Below are positions 46,058 to 46,394 of a stretch of 46,394 nt of DNA, piece after piece. The notes under the pieces are model-generated. The model was not told the origin of the DNA and made no database searches. It saw only the letters and a program-made list of their open reading frames with translations. Every line of letters begins with the position of its first letter. Within the stretch, counting starts at the first letter, position 1. The position numbers were made by a program, and so were the translations under genes. Source of the stretch: Pleurotus djamor (lineage: Eukaryota > Basidiomycota > Agaricomycetes > Agaricales > Pleurotaceae). The stretch is from contig JAPEVF010000348.1 of assembly GCA_029747585.1 (NCBI GenBank), forward strand, positions 1 to 46,394. Reading direction: 5' to 3'.

Positions 46058-46394
46058 CTGTCACACACAGTCACACCGGTCACACAGAGAAACCGGTCAG
46101 CTACGCGTAACTCACTCAATTCATAAGGTCACCCATTACAACTGTACATTATATCTATTTAAGCCTATTATAGCATATCTGGCATGCTATATGCCCTCCG
46201 AAGCAAATATTTGAGTTCCCAGCGCGAAAATAGGCCATTTACCCCTATTTACCCACCGCCATCATGAAATTCGTCGCTTACTCTTCGCCATCGTTGTCAA
46301 TAGCTCCCTAAAGTGATTCATCAAGTCCTTATACGCCTGCTTAGGCTTAGAGCCCGTTTTCAGGAGCAACGAAGTCCGCATTCTCGCGCAAGAG
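46058..46394. mobile_element. Transposon end inserted in F-box gene D, runs off the window
   Basis: Homology to gene C stops at about 46057. It is followed by an end-like region with repeated TCACAC and ACCGGTCA units (46060-46100), AT-rich sequence, and the tail of a minus-strand reading frame. Multiple short direct repeats next to a gene break are typical of DNA transposon termini. The other end and any target duplication lie outside the window, so the class is not established. Confidence 0.5.
46262..46393 (-). CDS. C-terminal tail of a possible transposase, partial
   Basis: The last 43 codons of a minus-strand frame enter from the right edge and stop at 46262-46264. Visible residues include RMRTSLLLKTGSKPKQ, YKDLMNHFRELLTT and MAKSKRRIS, a basic helical tail. 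Its position inside the putative transposon suggests the transposase, but the fragment is too short to name a family. Confidence 0.35.
   Translation of the reverse strand, partial: SCARMRTSLLLKTGSKPKQAYKDLMNHFRELLTTMAKSKRRIS

Overview
The window looks like nuclear DNA of a filamentous basidiomycete (Agaricomycetes). Genes are split by many short introns (about 48-70 nt). Gene families point to mushroom-forming fungi and their relatives: a DUF6593-type protein, a macrofage-activating-glycoprotein homologue, a DUF7223-like secreted protein, CYP51-unrelated multi-exon P450s and large F-box families. The F-box expansion and overall style suggest a Ceratobasidiaceae/Rhizoctonia-like fungus, but that is inference. 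No prokaryotic, organellar or viral genes were recognised. Exon models below were built by hand; those described as closing have exon lengths summing to a multiple of three with every phase matching.

Layout. 1-2.6 kb: a DUF6593-like gene cut by the left edge, then a seven-helix rhodopsin-like membrane protein on the minus strand. 2.6-4.7 kb: no convincing gene. 4.7-17.2 kb: a secretome-rich block with a secreted alpha/beta hydrolase, a secreted DUF7223-like protein with a lysine-rich insert, two thaumatin-like proteins, and a type-B carboxylesterase on the opposite strand between them. 17.4-21.7 kb: a GlcNAc-PI de-N-acetylase (PIG-L) whose stop codon sits on the edge of a nested mobile element, followed by a GPI-anchored-type secreted glycoprotein. 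22.9-31.8 kb: all on the minus strand, two intact intronless F-box genes, a broken third copy, two P450 relics and one intact P450. This looks like repeated duplication of a P450 plus F-box unit. 33.1-40.2 kb: a putative mitochondrial protein, a single-pass receptor-like protein and an unassigned multi-span membrane protein. 40.5-46.4 kb: two further F-box genes of a different, multi-exon type; the second is interrupted by a transposon that runs off the right edge.

How the genes relate. The first half is dominated by proteins predicted to leave the cell or sit on its surface, with a GPI-biosynthesis gene beside a likely GPI-anchored protein. The second half is a birth-and-death region of F-box and P450 genes with pseudogenes and transposons. 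I found no clear undescribed multi-gene system. The strongest unusual signals are the nested palindromic element that supplies a stop codon, three GC-AG introns in one window, the P450/F-box duplications with relics, and a lysine-serine-aspartate repeat inside a secreted protein.

Five single N positions occur (236, 2393, 4053, 18056, 45761). At 236 and 2393 the N must be an extra base, because dropping it restores the reading frame. At 18056 it must be a real base.
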